Below are positions 43,092 through 53,515 of a DNA stretch of 64,000 nt, piece after piece (the first letter of the stretch is position 1; each line of letters starts with the position of its first letter). The notes beneath the pieces are model-generated. The model did not search any database. It saw only the letters and a list, made by a program, of their open reading frames with translations, and was not told the origin of the DNA. Origin of the DNA: Dendrolimus kikuchii. Its lineage: Eukaryota; Arthropoda; Insecta; Lepidoptera; Lasiocampidae. A program made the translations under genes and the position numbers. The stretch covers positions 379,501 to 443,500 of the forward strand of contig CM034392.1 in the NCBI GenBank assembly GCA_019925095.2, given 5' to 3'.

Positions 43092-43640
43092 TGAAGCAAA
43101 ACTTTGTACCCCTTTTCACGAAAATTGCGCGGGCGGAGGAGTATGAAATTTCGCACACTTATAGTTTATTAGCTGTGCCTGAGACGTCGTCCGCGTGGAA
43201 TTTGTTTTCAAAACTCCCCGATTTTGAAACATTCTTCATTGGTGCTCCGCTCGTATTGGTCTTAGCGTGATGATGTATAGCCTATACCCTTCCTCGATCA
43301 ATGGGCTATCTAACATTGAAAGAATTTTTCAAATCAGACTAGTAGTTCCTGAGATTAGCGCGTTCAATCAAACAAACTAACAAAAAAACAAATAATGCTA
43401 TTATTATTTTTTTGAAAATTATACACTAAAAATACAATAAATAAACAAAACAAAAACATTACACACACTATCATGTATTTGACACACACACGCATATATA
43501 CTCTTTTGTTTATTGTTAAAGTCAAATTAACAGTGTAGCCTTGGCGAAATCTGTGATTATAGAAGTATAGTCTTTGACAACAGAACCTTAATAATTTTCA
43601 AACTTATAATTTAAATTAATTATCCACTAGTTCCTTTAAA
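43092..43640 (+). mobile_element. Interspersed element (GCGGAGGAGTATGAAATTT type) split by Hel1
   Basis: 43092-43168 and ~43390-43640 together match 62826-63183, from ACGTGAAGCAAAACTTTGTACC through TAGCCTTGGCGAAATCTG. A third partial copy is at 60555-60712. The intervening 43169-43385 is a Helitron. Confidence 0.6.
43169..43385 (-). mobile_element. Hel1 copy inside another repeat
   Basis: TTAGCTGTGCCTGAGACGTCG is the reverse complement of a CTAA 3' end, still within CTRR. The copy continues to GAGATTAGCGCGTTCAATC. Confidence 0.65.
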
Positions 43641-44724
43641 ACTTTCAGACGAAATAAAAGTGTAGACGGATTTACGGACTGGCGATACCAATCGGATATA
43701 CTTAGCTAATTCAAAAATGTACCTTTTCTATAGGTGGTGTAACCTCTAGCAAATAAAACAGGAGAATTTTTTTTTAATCGATAGAAGCAGCACGCGGACG
43801 AACGTAGGCAACTAGACACATATATCGTGGCGCGACGCGGACCGAAGACTGTCAGGCATGCGCGGGCGACAACCGACTCCAGTTCACCCCCGCATCCCGC
43901 CAACCCCCTCTGGTGTCCTACGCGCGCCATCTGCCACCATTTATTTTAAAATATAAACAAAACATTAAATAAATAATATATTGGGGTATGCATTTATGCA
44001 TCGTCTCAGACCCCGAAAGAGGTTAACACGAGGTATGTGGGTACTCTAACGGACTGGGAAAAACACGCCAAGAACTCAGACGAATTAAAGTATAGACGGA
44101 GCGTATGTGAACAAAAGCTTGAAAGGCAGGGAGGCTTTTCATAAAGTTATGTGCGAATATTTAATTAACAATAATGTGTCCATTAGAAACCATTCTACTT
44201 TTATTTGTATTCATTTGATATAACACTGAGTTTTCGAAACGCACTGCGGTGCGGTCGGCATCCTTTAGCCAGCTTCATTTTGAATGTACAGACTCCGTTT
44301 TTCTATTAATGCTCTATGTTAAAACTTATGTATTTTCATAAATAAAGAGAATTTCATTCGGCTTGCATATTCTACGGGAATTCTTGCATATTCAGGGTTT
44401 AAATTGCAAACGATGGGTTGAATATGGCGAATAACAAGAACTGTATTACTGTTATAAAATGTATGGCATCGGCGCTAAAAATAAATGAATTCGAAATTAT
44501 TCTAAGCATATTTTTAATTTTCAAAGTAGGTATATATACGAAAAAATAATAATCATTGCACATCATTGCAGAATACCTCAGACTAGTACTATTGTAATAA
44601 GAAATAAAACCATTTATTTTTATCAAATAACATAAATAGTGAAAAAAACACAAATATTGAAGTAATCGAGTATTCATTTGATTTTGTTTAATCCAAATAA
44701 ACATAATATAAAATAATCATAATA
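43641..44724. other. Intergenic stretch, nothing recognised
   Basis: About 1.1 kb. Frames of 74 codons (43930-43706) and 101 codons (44704-44399) on the minus strand show no domain and sit in biased sequence; not called genes. Confidence 0.4.
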
Positions 44725-44739
44725 ATAATATAGAATAAC

Positions 44740-45128
44740 CCATGTTGCCCCTGTCTTCTATGGCATTTTTTGGGGGCCCATGCAGGGAGTGGTGAGTCAC
44801 CGTCTGCCCATTTTTCCATGTTCCCCGAAGATTGCGACGGGCAGACGCCATAGTCCCCATATTCCCAGATCCCTAGTACCACTAGCAGTTCACCCCAATA
44901 GCCCGGTACTTTTTATTCTCATTTCCCACAATAGTCCTACACTGGCCGGGGCTTGTCCTCGGGTGCATTAGTATATGGTGTATACAGGGAAAATTGCCGG
45001 TCAGTGTCACGCCACATTTACATTAAATTTGTCAAAGGGCCTCTACGTGTTGGCCTTCCCATGGCCCCACGCAAGCCCTCCAAAAGTCCGGGCTATTTTT
45101 ATGGCCCGTGGTCTTTAAAGACATACAG
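44740..45128 (+). mobile_element. GC-rich LINE 3' end with 15-bp TSD
   Basis: A 389-bp 5'-truncated copy of the element at 23438-24065, from CCATGTTGCCCCTGTC to TTTAAAGACATACAG. A perfect 15-bp duplication ATAATATAGAATAAC lies at 44725-44739 and 45129-45143. The tail is not poly-A, which points to a LINE with a specific 3' end. Confidence 0.85.
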
Positions 45129-45349
45129 ATAATATAGAATAACAAAAATTAAATAAATTACCGCACTTAAAACCGTTAAAACGTGATTTTATTCAAAACT
45201 TAAGAAAATATGACTGTTCATACGTTAAAAAATACTCTTGTGTTTTATCGCATGGAATGTGGTAAAAAATCAGAAAAATCCTATTATTTAATAAAATTTT
45301 AAAGACACTTCATGTAATCATTTATTTTAGTTTATTGTATTGTTTCTAT

Positions 45350-45543
45350 CCTTCCATGATCAAATTGATCGTGTACTAGCAGAAGGTGATGTCAGGAGCC
45401 TTAAGAACAGACGAGCTTGCATGACAAGAGTTATGAATGTCAAAGAGGCAAGTGAGGTGTGTAAGAATAAGCCTAAATGGCACTCTGTTGTTCGTGCCTA
45501 CCCCGCAAGGGAACTGGCGTGAAGTTATGTATGTATGTATGTA
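45350..45543 (+). mobile_element. RTE 3' fragment with ~9-bp TSD
   Basis: Flanked by TGTTTCTAT at 45341-45349 and 45544-45552. The frame 45340-45522 encodes DQIDRVLAEGDVRSLKN to the YPARELA end. WHS subfamily. Confidence 0.8.
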
Positions 45544-45794
45544 TGTTTCTATACACTCCTTAATATTATCTGTTTATCTGTGAATCAAAGTTGCACAGCT
45601 GTTTAGTCGTACACTGTGCAGGGTCAGCTTATTACTTGTGAACCCATAAAGTGCTTTGGTACAAGTAATTAAGTACTAATTCAATTAAAATGTGATATTA
45701 ATTTGAATTTAGCGTTCTTCACTTCACTAGATTTGCGGGTAGTTATTTATGAAGAATAAAATTAACACACACTCATTATTTTATTTGTTCATAT

Positions 45795-46382
45795 TGTTAC
45801 GAGCTACACAGGACTCGAATTAAAATGCCGTTGGAATTACTATAGAGTTTATTAGTACTCAAGACAAGAGTTATGAAGGCCTAAATGGCGCTCTGTTGTT
45901 CGTGCCTACCCCGCAAGGGAACTGGCGTGAAGTTATGTATGTATGTATGTATGTATGTATGTTTATTAGTACTGTACAAACACGTATAAAACGGGTACAA
46001 ATATACTGGATACAACCAGTAACACTGCACGATTCAATAACACGCGCAAAGTTCGTCACTATATCGCTTAACGAAAGTACTACACACGTCTTGCCAGTAT
46101 CGTTTTATAGTAAACTATACAATACAAAATCGATTGCGTGGGCTGGGTTCTAGCAAGAAAATGTAATTTGCACACCTGCGAACGGCCAACAAAGTCGAAA
46201 ACCATGACAATAAGGATTAGTGCGACACTAATGACGGCCATAAAACAAGTAAAAAAACAATAACATGTTTTTCTGAACTACAAATTCTAAAAACAAAGTA
46301 AACAAAAGAATCCTAAATCCAGTGGCAAAAAACTGCGTTTTACGACAGGAGGCCGTGCGTTTATCTTCGACTGCGTGTAACA
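45795..46382 (-). mobile_element. LTR1 solo LTR with nested RTE, ATAT TSD
   Basis: Starts TGTTACGAGCTACAC, ends CTGCGTGTAACA. Perfect 4-bp duplication ATAT at 45791-45794 and 46383-46386. Interrupted by an RTE at 45860-45961. This copy best defines the LTR1 ends and target size. Confidence 0.8.
45860..45961 (+). mobile_element. Short RTE insertion nested in LTR1, 12-bp TSD
   Basis: 102 bp flanked by TTTATTAGTACT (45848-45859 and 45962-45973). The left part is deleted internally (GAGTTATGAAGGCCTAAATGG) and it ends with a 24-base (ATGT)n tail. Confidence 0.85.
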
Positions 46383-46442
46383 ATATTATTGTTTCCATAC
46401 ATAGTTATATAATCAAAATAATGCATATTTTTCAGAACGTTA

Positions 46443-46675
46443 GCCAGGTGGTAGGGTATTTGCTCGACTGGATGGCAACCACCCCTGGTCTAGAGTATGC
46501 CGCCATAACAACCTTGTGTTGTGTTCCGGCATTAGTGACCAGGTTCCAGTCTCCCTTAAGAGAGCAACAGCGCATTTGTAGCACCTTTGGTGTTACAAAT
46601 GTCCATAGGCGATGGTAACCGCTTTCCATCAAGTGGGCCGTCTGCCTGTCTGCTGAACTTCTGCAATAAAAAAAA
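46443..46675 (+). mobile_element. RepA copy, head missing
   Basis: GCCAGGTGGTAGGGTATTTGC to TTCTGCAATAAAAAAAA. Confidence 0.8.
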
Positions 46676-47038
46676 GTATATATATATTTTTTTCTCTTCT
46701 TATTTTGTGTTGTTATCAGTGGAGGCTTATTAATAGCTTCTCTAAATTTATCTTATTTTTAGTTATTAATAATGATAGCTGTTAGCCCCCCAAATAAAAT
46801 AAAAATAAATTATTTTATTTATTCATAGTATTATTTCCATATATAGTTATATAATCAAAATAATGCATATTTTTCATAATGTTTGTCAGTAAAATTGATA
46901 AATTGAAATATCCCCAAAAATTTCGAAATTCAGCTAAATATTCTTGCATATCTTCGCTGTAAAGTCTATTTGTTATAAGAAAATTATTTTAATATTAAAA
47001 CTTTCAAATCAGTTCATATTTATCAATTTCGATATATT
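46676..47038. other. AT-rich stretch with a short local duplication
   Basis: CATAGTTATATAATCAAAATAATGCATATTTTTCA occurs at both ~46399 and ~46843, a ~35-bp direct repeat either side of the RepA copy. Nothing else recognised. Confidence 0.4.
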
Positions 47039-47051
47039 TAGTCCAGTAATA

Positions 47052-47411
47052 CATACATACATACATATCTTCACGCCAGTTCCCTTACGGGGTAGGCACG
47101 AACAACAGAGTGCCATTTAGGCTTATTCTTACACACCTCACTTGCCTCTTTGACATTCATAACTCTTGTCATGCAAGCTCGTCTGTTCTTAAGGCTCCTG
47201 ACATCACCTTCTGCTAGTACACGATCAATTTGATCATGGAAGGTGTGTCGTGGCCTTCCACGACTTCTGCATCCATCCACTTTTGCATTGTATATCTGTT
47301 TAGTCATTCTTTCATCATGCATTCTTTCCACATGCCCGAACCACCGGAGCATTCCTTTCCTTACCTTCACCCCGACACTCTCTTTCAGACCAACTCTCTT
47401 TCTTACTTCGG
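47052..47411 (-). mobile_element. RTE LINE, 5'-truncated, 13-14-bp TSD
   Basis: The frame 47370-47071 (99 codons) from VRKGMLRWFGHVERM to YPVRELA. Flanks TAGTCCAGTAATA(C) at 47039 and 47412. The tail is (ATGT)n at the left. Of the WHS subfamily. Confidence 0.85.
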
Positions 47412-47431
47412 TAGTCCAGTAATACTAGAGA

Positions 47432-47479
47432 TTTTGTTCGTGCCTACCCCGCAAGGGAACTGGCGTGAAGTTATGTATG
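47432..47479 (+). mobile_element. 48-bp RTE insertion with perfect 12-bp TSD
   Basis: Contains only TTCGTGCCTACCCCGC to GTTATGTATG, the last ~13 codons and the tail. Flanked by TAATACTAGAGA at 47420-47431 and 47480-47491. The target overlaps the target of the RTE at 47052-47411. Confidence 0.85.
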
Positions 47480-47559
47480 TAATACTAGAGAGTTCTCGCT
47501 TTATTTAAAAAATCGAATTTCACTTCACAAGTGCGTTAACATGTTCCGATATGCAAAAG

Positions 47560-47670
47560 GGGTCGATAGCCAATGAGCGTGTAACCTATATATTGTAGCG
47601 CGGTGGGCCGGCGCCGGCGCAGCGCCCATGACGCCCAGTCCTGACGCCGAGTGACGTCATTGCCTCTCAT
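47560..47670. promoter_or_regulatory. GC-rich patch with promoter-like words (weak)
   Basis: CCAAT (47570), TATATATT (47588), a GGCCGGCGCCGGCGC run (47607-47621) and a CRE-type TGACGTCA (47652-47659) lie within 110 bp of otherwise AT-rich DNA. No gene follows, so this may be chance or a repeat piece. Confidence 0.2.
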
Positions 47671-47824
47671 TATTTACAACTATTTTGTTTGATGACTCCA
47701 TTGGATAAACATCGGGTTACAGTTGTACAAATGTTATTTATGGAGTCTATTTTTAGCGTTCCATACGCATTTTGGCAAATCCTTTCATGTTTTGGTCATG
47801 TCTGACCTTCTGTCTTTGTGTTTC

Positions 47825-47902
47825 GCAGACGTTTTTTCAGAAACAATTGGGCAGACGTTTTCTCAGAAAGTATTGGGCAGACGTTTTCCCAGAAACTATT
47901 GG
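47825..47902 (+). repeat. 26-bp tandem repeat, 3 units
   Basis: GCAGACGTTTT-TCAGAAA-TATTGG repeats exactly every 26 bases at 47825, 47851 and 47877. Confidence 0.85.
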
Positions 47903-47941
47903 GTCTGTGTGGATGAAATTTGACAATGAAATGTATTCTAT

Positions 47942-48292
47942 ACCGAAGTAAGAAAGAGAGTTGGTCTGAAAGAGAGTGTCGGGGTGAAGGTAAGGAAAGG
48001 AATGCTCCGGTGGTTCGGGCATGTGGAAAGAATGACTAAACAGATATACAATGCAAAAGTGGATGGACGCAGAAGTCGTGGAAGGCCACGACACACCTTC
48101 CATGATCAAATTGATCGTGTACTAGCAGAAGGTGATGTCAGGAGCCTTAAGAACAGACGAGCGTGCATGACAAGAGTTATGAATGTCAAAGAAGCAAGTG
48201 AGGTGTGTAAGAATAAGCCTAAATGGCGCTCTGTTGTTCGTGCCTACCCCGCAAGGGAACTGGCGTGAAGTTATGTATGTATGTATGTATGT
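47942..48292 (+). mobile_element. RTE LINE, 5'-truncated, 13-bp TSD
   Basis: Flanked by AAATGTATTCTAT (47929-47941 and 48293-48305). Frame 47984-48268 complete to YPARELA. Shares the 4-codon HDER deletion with 27661-27984 and 50988-51287. Confidence 0.85.
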
Positions 48293-48460
48293 AAATGTAT
48301 TCTATTATAGTGAAATCGTGAACTACTAAAAGATTAGGGCTGGCCTCCGTATATGAAGCTAGGGGTTGAAAACTTTTTTCAATATACATAGTCGTATGAT
48401 CATCACCACCATCTTGAAAAATCATGGCATTATTCAGTAACGTTATTCTGCGTTATTCTC

Positions 48461-48692
48461 GCCAGGTGGTAGGGTATTTGCCCGACTGGATGGCTACCAC
48501 CCCTGGTCTAAAGTATGCCGCCATAACAACCTTGAGTTGTGTTCCGGCATTAGTGATCAGGTTCCAGTCTCCCTTAAGAGAGCAGTTGCGCCTTTATAAC
48601 ACCTTTGGTGTTGCAAATGTCCACAGGCGATGGTAACCGCTTTCCATCAAGTGGGCCGTCTGCCTGTCTGCTGACCTCCTACAATAAAAAAA
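48461..48692 (+). mobile_element. RepA copy, head missing
   Basis: GCCAGGTGGTAGGGTATTTGCCC to CCTCCTACAATAAAAAAA. Local changes GTTGCGCCTTTATAAC replace the usual CAGCGCATTTGTAGC. Confidence 0.8.
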
Positions 48693-48727
48693 CGGCTATT
48701 TTATGTAAAAAAAAATAACTTTCCATA

Positions 48728-48996
48728 AACGCCCCACTACTGGGCTCGGGCCTCACACTTTTATAAGGGAATGGACAGTCTACGCGCCACACTTGTATAA
48801 GGCGGATTGGCGGTTTTGACATATCGGTTATCTTGCTGTATAGGTTTCATCACGATGTTTTTCCTTCACTGTCAGCACGTGGTAATTATAATAATATGCA
48901 CACTAGATCATATAACTGCCCAAGTGGTGCAAGGATTCGAACCCGCGCCCTTTGAGTTTGGGACGCGCGCGCCGACCACTAATCTACCGCGGCTTT
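48728..48996 (-). mobile_element. tRNA-derived SINE copy
   Basis: On the minus strand: GCCGCGGTAGATTAGTGGTCGG (A-box region), CGGGTTCGAATCC (perfect B box), then GAAGGAAAAACATCGTGATGAAACC and a 3' part with GAGCCCAGTAGTGGGGC. The body is shared with 50406-50635. The two flank the 141-bp array in opposite orientation. Confidence 0.7.
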
Positions 48997-49340
48997 TATA
49001 CTTAAGTCAAAGATAACAATAATTCAGTGCCTAAACCACATCAAACGGCGTTACATAACGCGTTATCTGATTGGGGGTAAGTATGTTTTCTATAAACTTT
49101 TCTGACTGTTAAATTAAAACAGTCATATTATGTCAAATATGACAAACTCGCGCTGCTCATTTTCCTCGCCACTTTCCTGCTTGCTATCATGAAACTGAGC
49201 ATAATGTAGACTGGTCAATCATCCAAGTGAGGGGTCCTCTCTTATACAATTCGGTCACTAAACTAGTTCATTTTAATAGTACTATTCGGTTATTAGGACT
49301 TGTCTGTCTTCTTTGTTAGCAATAGAATCACGGTACCTAA

Positions 49341-50190
49341 TAGTTCATCGTTCATGAACTACATAAGACTATCAGATCGCTGACTAGTGCGCTGAGCTGA
49401 TTGGTAATGTGAAACGTTTCTTTAAGTACAGTGTTGTGGAACCTGTTCCTAATAGTTCATCGTTCATGAAGTATATAAAACTTTCAGATAGCTGACTAGT
49501 GCACTGAGCGCTGACCGAGTGGGTTAATAGATCGATTGACGTTTGGTAATGTGAAACGTTTCTTTTAGTACAGTGCACGAAATCTGTTCTTAATAGTTCA
49601 TCGTTCATGAACTATATAAAAGTTTCAGATCGCTGACTAGTGCACTGAGCGCTGACCGAGTGAATCAATAGATCGATTGACGTTTGGTAATGTGAAACGT
49701 TTCTTTTAGTACAGTGCATGAAATCTGTTCTTAATAGTTCATCGTTCATGAACTGTATAAAACTTTCAGATCGCTGACTAGTGTACTCAGCGCTGACCGA
49801 GTGGATTAATAGATCGATTGACGTTTGGTAATGTGAAACGTTTCTTTTAGTACAGTGCATGAAATCTATTCTTAATAGTTCATTGTTCATGAACTGTATA
49901 AAACTTTCCGATCTCTGATTAGTGCACTGAGCGCTGACCGAGTGGATTAATAGATCGATTGACGTTTGGTAATATGAAACGTTTCTTTATGGACGGTGCA
50001 TGAAATCTGTTCTTAATAGTTCATCGTTCATGAACTATATAAAACTTTCAGATCGCTGACTCGTGCGCTGAGCGCTGACCCAGCGGATTAATAGATTGAT
50101 TGACGTTTGGTAATGTGAAACGTTTCTTTTAGTACAGTGCATGAAATCTGTTCTTAATAGTTCATCGTTTATGAACTACATAAGACTAAT
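49341..50190. repeat. 141-bp tandem array
   Basis: TAGTTCATCGTTCATGAAC recurs at 49341, 49453, 49594, 49735, 49876, 50017 and 50158: five spacings of exactly 141 bp after a shortened first of 112. Each full unit has TATATAAAACTTTC (or GTATAAAAC), GCACTGAGCGCTGACC, ATAGATCGATTGACG and GTGAAACGTTTCTTT. 141 is 47 codons and the minus strand is open through 92 codons (NDELLR-DF-HCTKRNVSHY repeated), but a stop breaks the frame. Confidence 0.9.
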
Positions 50191-50405
50191 GTACACCAGA
50201 CGTCAGCACAAAAGTGCGTTTATGAGTTGCCAGCTGCAGATTATTTACCATATCGCATTTCTTTATTTGCGAACATGTGTGCAGCACAAAGGTATCTGGT
50301 GCGTGGGAATCTCATAAATCATTTTAATAACAACATAATACTTTTAACATTGATCTGGAGTTAATATCTTTCATGTTCTTATTTAATATATAATTTAATA
50401 ATAAA

Positions 50406-50640
50406 AGTCGTGGGAGCGTAATGGCTGGCGCACGCGTCCCGTATTCAACGGGCGCGGGTTCGAATCCTAGCCGGAGCGCACCTCTTAGATAGTTTTTCGA
50501 CCTAATGTGCATATTGTTATAATTACCATTGCTAACAACGGTGAAGAAAAACATCGTGATGAAACCTGCACATCGAGATAACCGTTCTGGACAAGCGTGG
50601 CGGGTATACTGTCCATTCCCTGTAGTATCCCGCTTTCATA
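50406..50640 (+). mobile_element. tRNA-derived SINE copy
   Basis: Head GTCGTGGGAGCGTAATGGCTGG, an anticodon-like stem-loop CCCGTATTCAACGGG, B box GGGTTCGAATCC, then GTGAAGAAAAACATCGTGATG and CTGTCCATTCCC. Same family as 48728-48996 in the opposite orientation. Confidence 0.7.
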
Positions 50641-50867
50641 TTTAAATTATGTACTTGTTTTTATATTTGCGTACAGTTTTATATTACGCACGTATTACCA
50701 ACATGTTTTTCCCTGCTATTTTTATGGAATCGTAGACATTTTGGCAAAATTTCTTATGAAATCGTAATTTCCCTGTATTCATCCTTATGTACATATAATA
50801 ATATCAATCGTCTTTATTTATTAAGTGCACCACCGTCTGTATTAAAAAGCTATCAATCCCTGCTAAG

Positions 50868-50958
50868 AATTGCCTAGAAGAGATCGCTTCTTAGCGATAA
50901 GATCTTTTTCTACTTCTGTTTGTATATACATGCTTTAGTATACAATAAAGAATTATAT
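50868..50958 (+). mobile_element. LINE 3' end (GAAGAGATCGCTT ... CAATAAAG)
   Basis: TTGCCTAGAAGAGATCGCTTCTTAGCG and ACAATAAAGAATTATAT match the arrangement at 61967-62098. A common lepidopteran LINE 3' end with a poly-A signal. Confidence 0.55.
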
Positions 50959-50987
50959 ATCTATCGATAATACTGGGTCTATATGGA

Positions 50988-51287
50988 CGGTCTGAAAGAG
51001 AGTGTCGGGGTGAAGGTAAGGAAAGGAATGCTCCGGTGGTTCGGGCATGTGGAAAGAATGACTAAACAGATATACAATGCAAAAGTGGATGGATGCAGAA
51101 CTTCCATGATCAAATTGATCGTGTACTTGCAGAAGGTGATGTCAGGAGCCTTAAGAACAGACGAGCGTGCATGACCAGAGCTATGAATGTCAAAGACGCG
51201 AGTGAGGTGTGTAAGAATAAGCCTAAATGGCGCTCTGTTGTTCGTGCCTACCCCGCAAGGGAACTGGCGTGAAGTTATGTATGTATG
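50988..51287 (+). mobile_element. RTE LINE, 5'-truncated, internal deletion, 8-bp TSD
   Basis: Flanked by TATATGGA (50980-50987, 51288-51295). Lacks the HDER codons. A further 22 bases are lost at 51100 (GATGCAGAACTTCCATG), disrupting the frame. Confidence 0.8.
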
Positions 51288-51390
51288 TATATGGATACAA
51301 TTTTACAGGAAGTTGTAGTGTATATAGCGCTACAAAGTTAGCACAAAGTATTGGCCGCCATAAACGTAATTGGTAGTGGAAAAAAATCAG

Positions 51391-51648
51391 GAAAGCGGTT
51401 ACCATCGCCTATGGACATTTGCAACACCAAAGGTGCTACAAATGCGCTGCTGCTCTCTTAAGGGAGACTGGAACCTGGTCACTAATGCCGGAACACAACC
51501 CAAGGTTGTTATGGCGACATACTTTAGACCAGGTGTGGTAGCCATTCAGTCGGGCAAATGCCCTACCACCTGGCTGTGGGTTGTTAAGTCGCCTCTTACG
51601 ACAGGCCGCCCGGCCGTAGGAAATTGTATTCTTTCTCCGTTCCTGCAC
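51391..51648 (-). mobile_element. RepA copy, 3' end missing
   Basis: GAAAGCGGTTACCATCGCC to CTCCGTTCCTGCAC. No poly-A stretch and no terminal CACGGAT. Confidence 0.8.
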
Positions 51649-51853
51649 CTACATAGTCGTAAAAAATATTTGAACTATGAAATGGAAAATTTCAAAATAG
51701 TCTGGTTTATAGAGCCTAAAAAATACTTTCAAAATAATTTTGGACTTTATCCATTGAGTAGTATTAGAGATAATGGCTGTTTTTGAATGTTTGTTATCTT
51801 ACGTGGCGAGATAACGAAAATGGGATATGCTTCTCACCTTTACGGAACTTTTT

Positions 51854-52774
51854 AACCGACTTAAAAAAAAGAGGGTTCACAATTCGTCGGGATCTTTTTT
51901 TTATGTATGTTCACCGATTACTCCGATATTTATGATCCGATTTACGTGATCCTTTTTTTATTCGACGCGGAATAGCTGCCATTTGGTCCCCTAAAAATTT
52001 GACATAGTTTGGCCTAGTAGTTTTCATTTTATGAACATTTTTTATGAAAATTTTTCCATTCCGTTCCATATGTACACCGATTACTCTGAGAGTTATGATC
52101 CGATTTACGTGATTCTTTTTTTGTTCGACGCGAAATAGCTGCTGTCATTTGGTCCCCTAAAAATTTGATATACTTTGGCCCAGTCGTTTTCATTTTATGA
52201 ACATTTTTTATGAAAAATTTTTCATTCCGTTACATATGTACACCGATTACGCTGAGAGTTATGATCCGATTTACGTGATTCTTATTTAGTTTGATGCGGA
52301 ATAGCTGCCATTTGGTCCCCTAAAAATTTGACATAGTTTGGCCCAGTAGTTTTCATTTTATGAACATTTTTTATGAAAAATTTTCCATTCCGTTTCATAT
52401 GTACACCGATTACGCTGAGAGTTATGATCCGATTTACGTGATTCTTATTTAGTTTGATGCGGAATAGCTGCCATTTGGTCCCCTAAAAACTTAACATAGT
52501 TTGGCCCAGTAGTTTGCATTTTACGAACATTTTTTTGTTCCCGCTTCTTGGGACCTATATTTTTTAAGGAGCGCGGCGCCTTTCGTAGGTCTACCCGAAA
52601 AAAACCGACTTCAAAAACTAAAAAACTAAAAAGTATAAAATAACTTATTTCTAAAGCTATTATTATTAATATATATTATCTGAAACATCTTGAAGTCGGT
52701 GCTTAGTAATTTTCAAAAAAATATAGTAATAAGTTATTTTATACTTTTTAGTTTTTGAACTCGGTTTTTTTAAA
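51854..52774. mobile_element. MITE1 copy with four-fold internal expansion
   Basis: Starts AACCGACTTAAAAAAAAGAGG and ends TTTTTGAACTCGGTTTTTTT. A ~164-bp module (TGTWCACCGATTAC ... GATCCGATTTACGTGATTC ... GGAATAGCTGCCATTTGGTCCCC) begins at 51909, 52071, 52237 and 52400. The terminal inverted arm is incomplete: 52603-52702 has its partner truncated to ~52727-52773. Confidence 0.7.
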
Positions 52775-53093
52775 CGACGTTTTTTCTTTTTCAAAGTACA
52801 TGGACTACGAAGCATTTGCCCAGTACACTTCGTTTAAAAATAAACCCAACCAAATCCAGACGTATAATACATTATCCTGCAGAGAAGGAATAAATCCTTG
52901 TCCTAATTTTGTAAGCATATGCATATTTCATGCGCTGAAGGGCATCGCTCGATCACCCTTTATCTGGGTCGGCATTATCCCCTCATTTATCTTCACAATC
53001 CTGCTTAATACGCAAAGTAGAAAACAAACAAACAATATACTGCTGGAGATAAATCTTCCTTGTATTTATAGCTGTTATATTGTTATATATTAG
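52755..53093 (+). other. Unassigned 112-codon open frame
   Basis: The first codons overlap the MITE1 end. From about residue 16 it reads KYMDYEAFAQYTSFKNKPNQ, NPCPNFVSICIFHALKG, then a hydrophobic FIWVGIIPSFIFTILL that could be one membrane segment. No family recognised, no splice signals argued, and the end runs into an RTE insertion. Probably chance, but it is the least repeat-like frame in the window. Confidence 0.15.
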
Positions 53094-53439
53094 AGAGTTG
53101 GTCTGAAAGAGAGTGTCGGGGTGAAGGTAAGAAAAGGAATGCTCCGGTGGTTCGGGCATGTGGAAAGAATGCATGATGAAAGAATGACTAAACAGATATA
53201 CAATGCAAAAGTGGATGGATGCAGAAGTCGTGGAAGGCCACGACACACCTTCCATGATCAAATTGATCGTGTACTAGCAGAAGGTGATGTCAGGAGCCTT
53301 AAGAACAGACGAGCTTGCATGACAAGAGTTATGAATGTCAAAGAGGCAAGGGAGGTGTGTAAGAATAAGCCTAAATGGCACTCTGTTGTTCGTGCCTACC
53401 CCGCAAGGGAACTGGCGTGAAGTTATGTATGTATGTATG
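53093..53439 (+). mobile_element. RTE LINE, 5'-truncated, intact 99-codon tail
   Basis: Frame 53121-53420 from VRKGMLRWFGHVERM to YPARELA, WHS subfamily. Short duplication TATATTA at 53086-53092 and 53440-53446. Confidence 0.8.
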
Positions 53440-53515
53440 TATATTATTATACTAGGAAATGCACGCGACTTCGTCCGCTCTTGACTTGGAATTTCCGCGA
53501 ATTCATCTTATACTT

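Noticed and set aside
49384..49890. Minus-strand frames (74 and 92 codons) as a repeat protein
   Set aside because: They follow from the 141-bp period; an in-frame stop at 49612-49614 separates them and no start, signal or domain supports a real gene. Kept as a finding only.
50406..50480. Functional tRNA genes (also 48930-48996, 39530-39604, 20815-20900)
   Set aside because: B boxes are good but acceptor and D arms do not pair, and two copies share a long non-tRNA body. These are tRNA-derived SINE heads.
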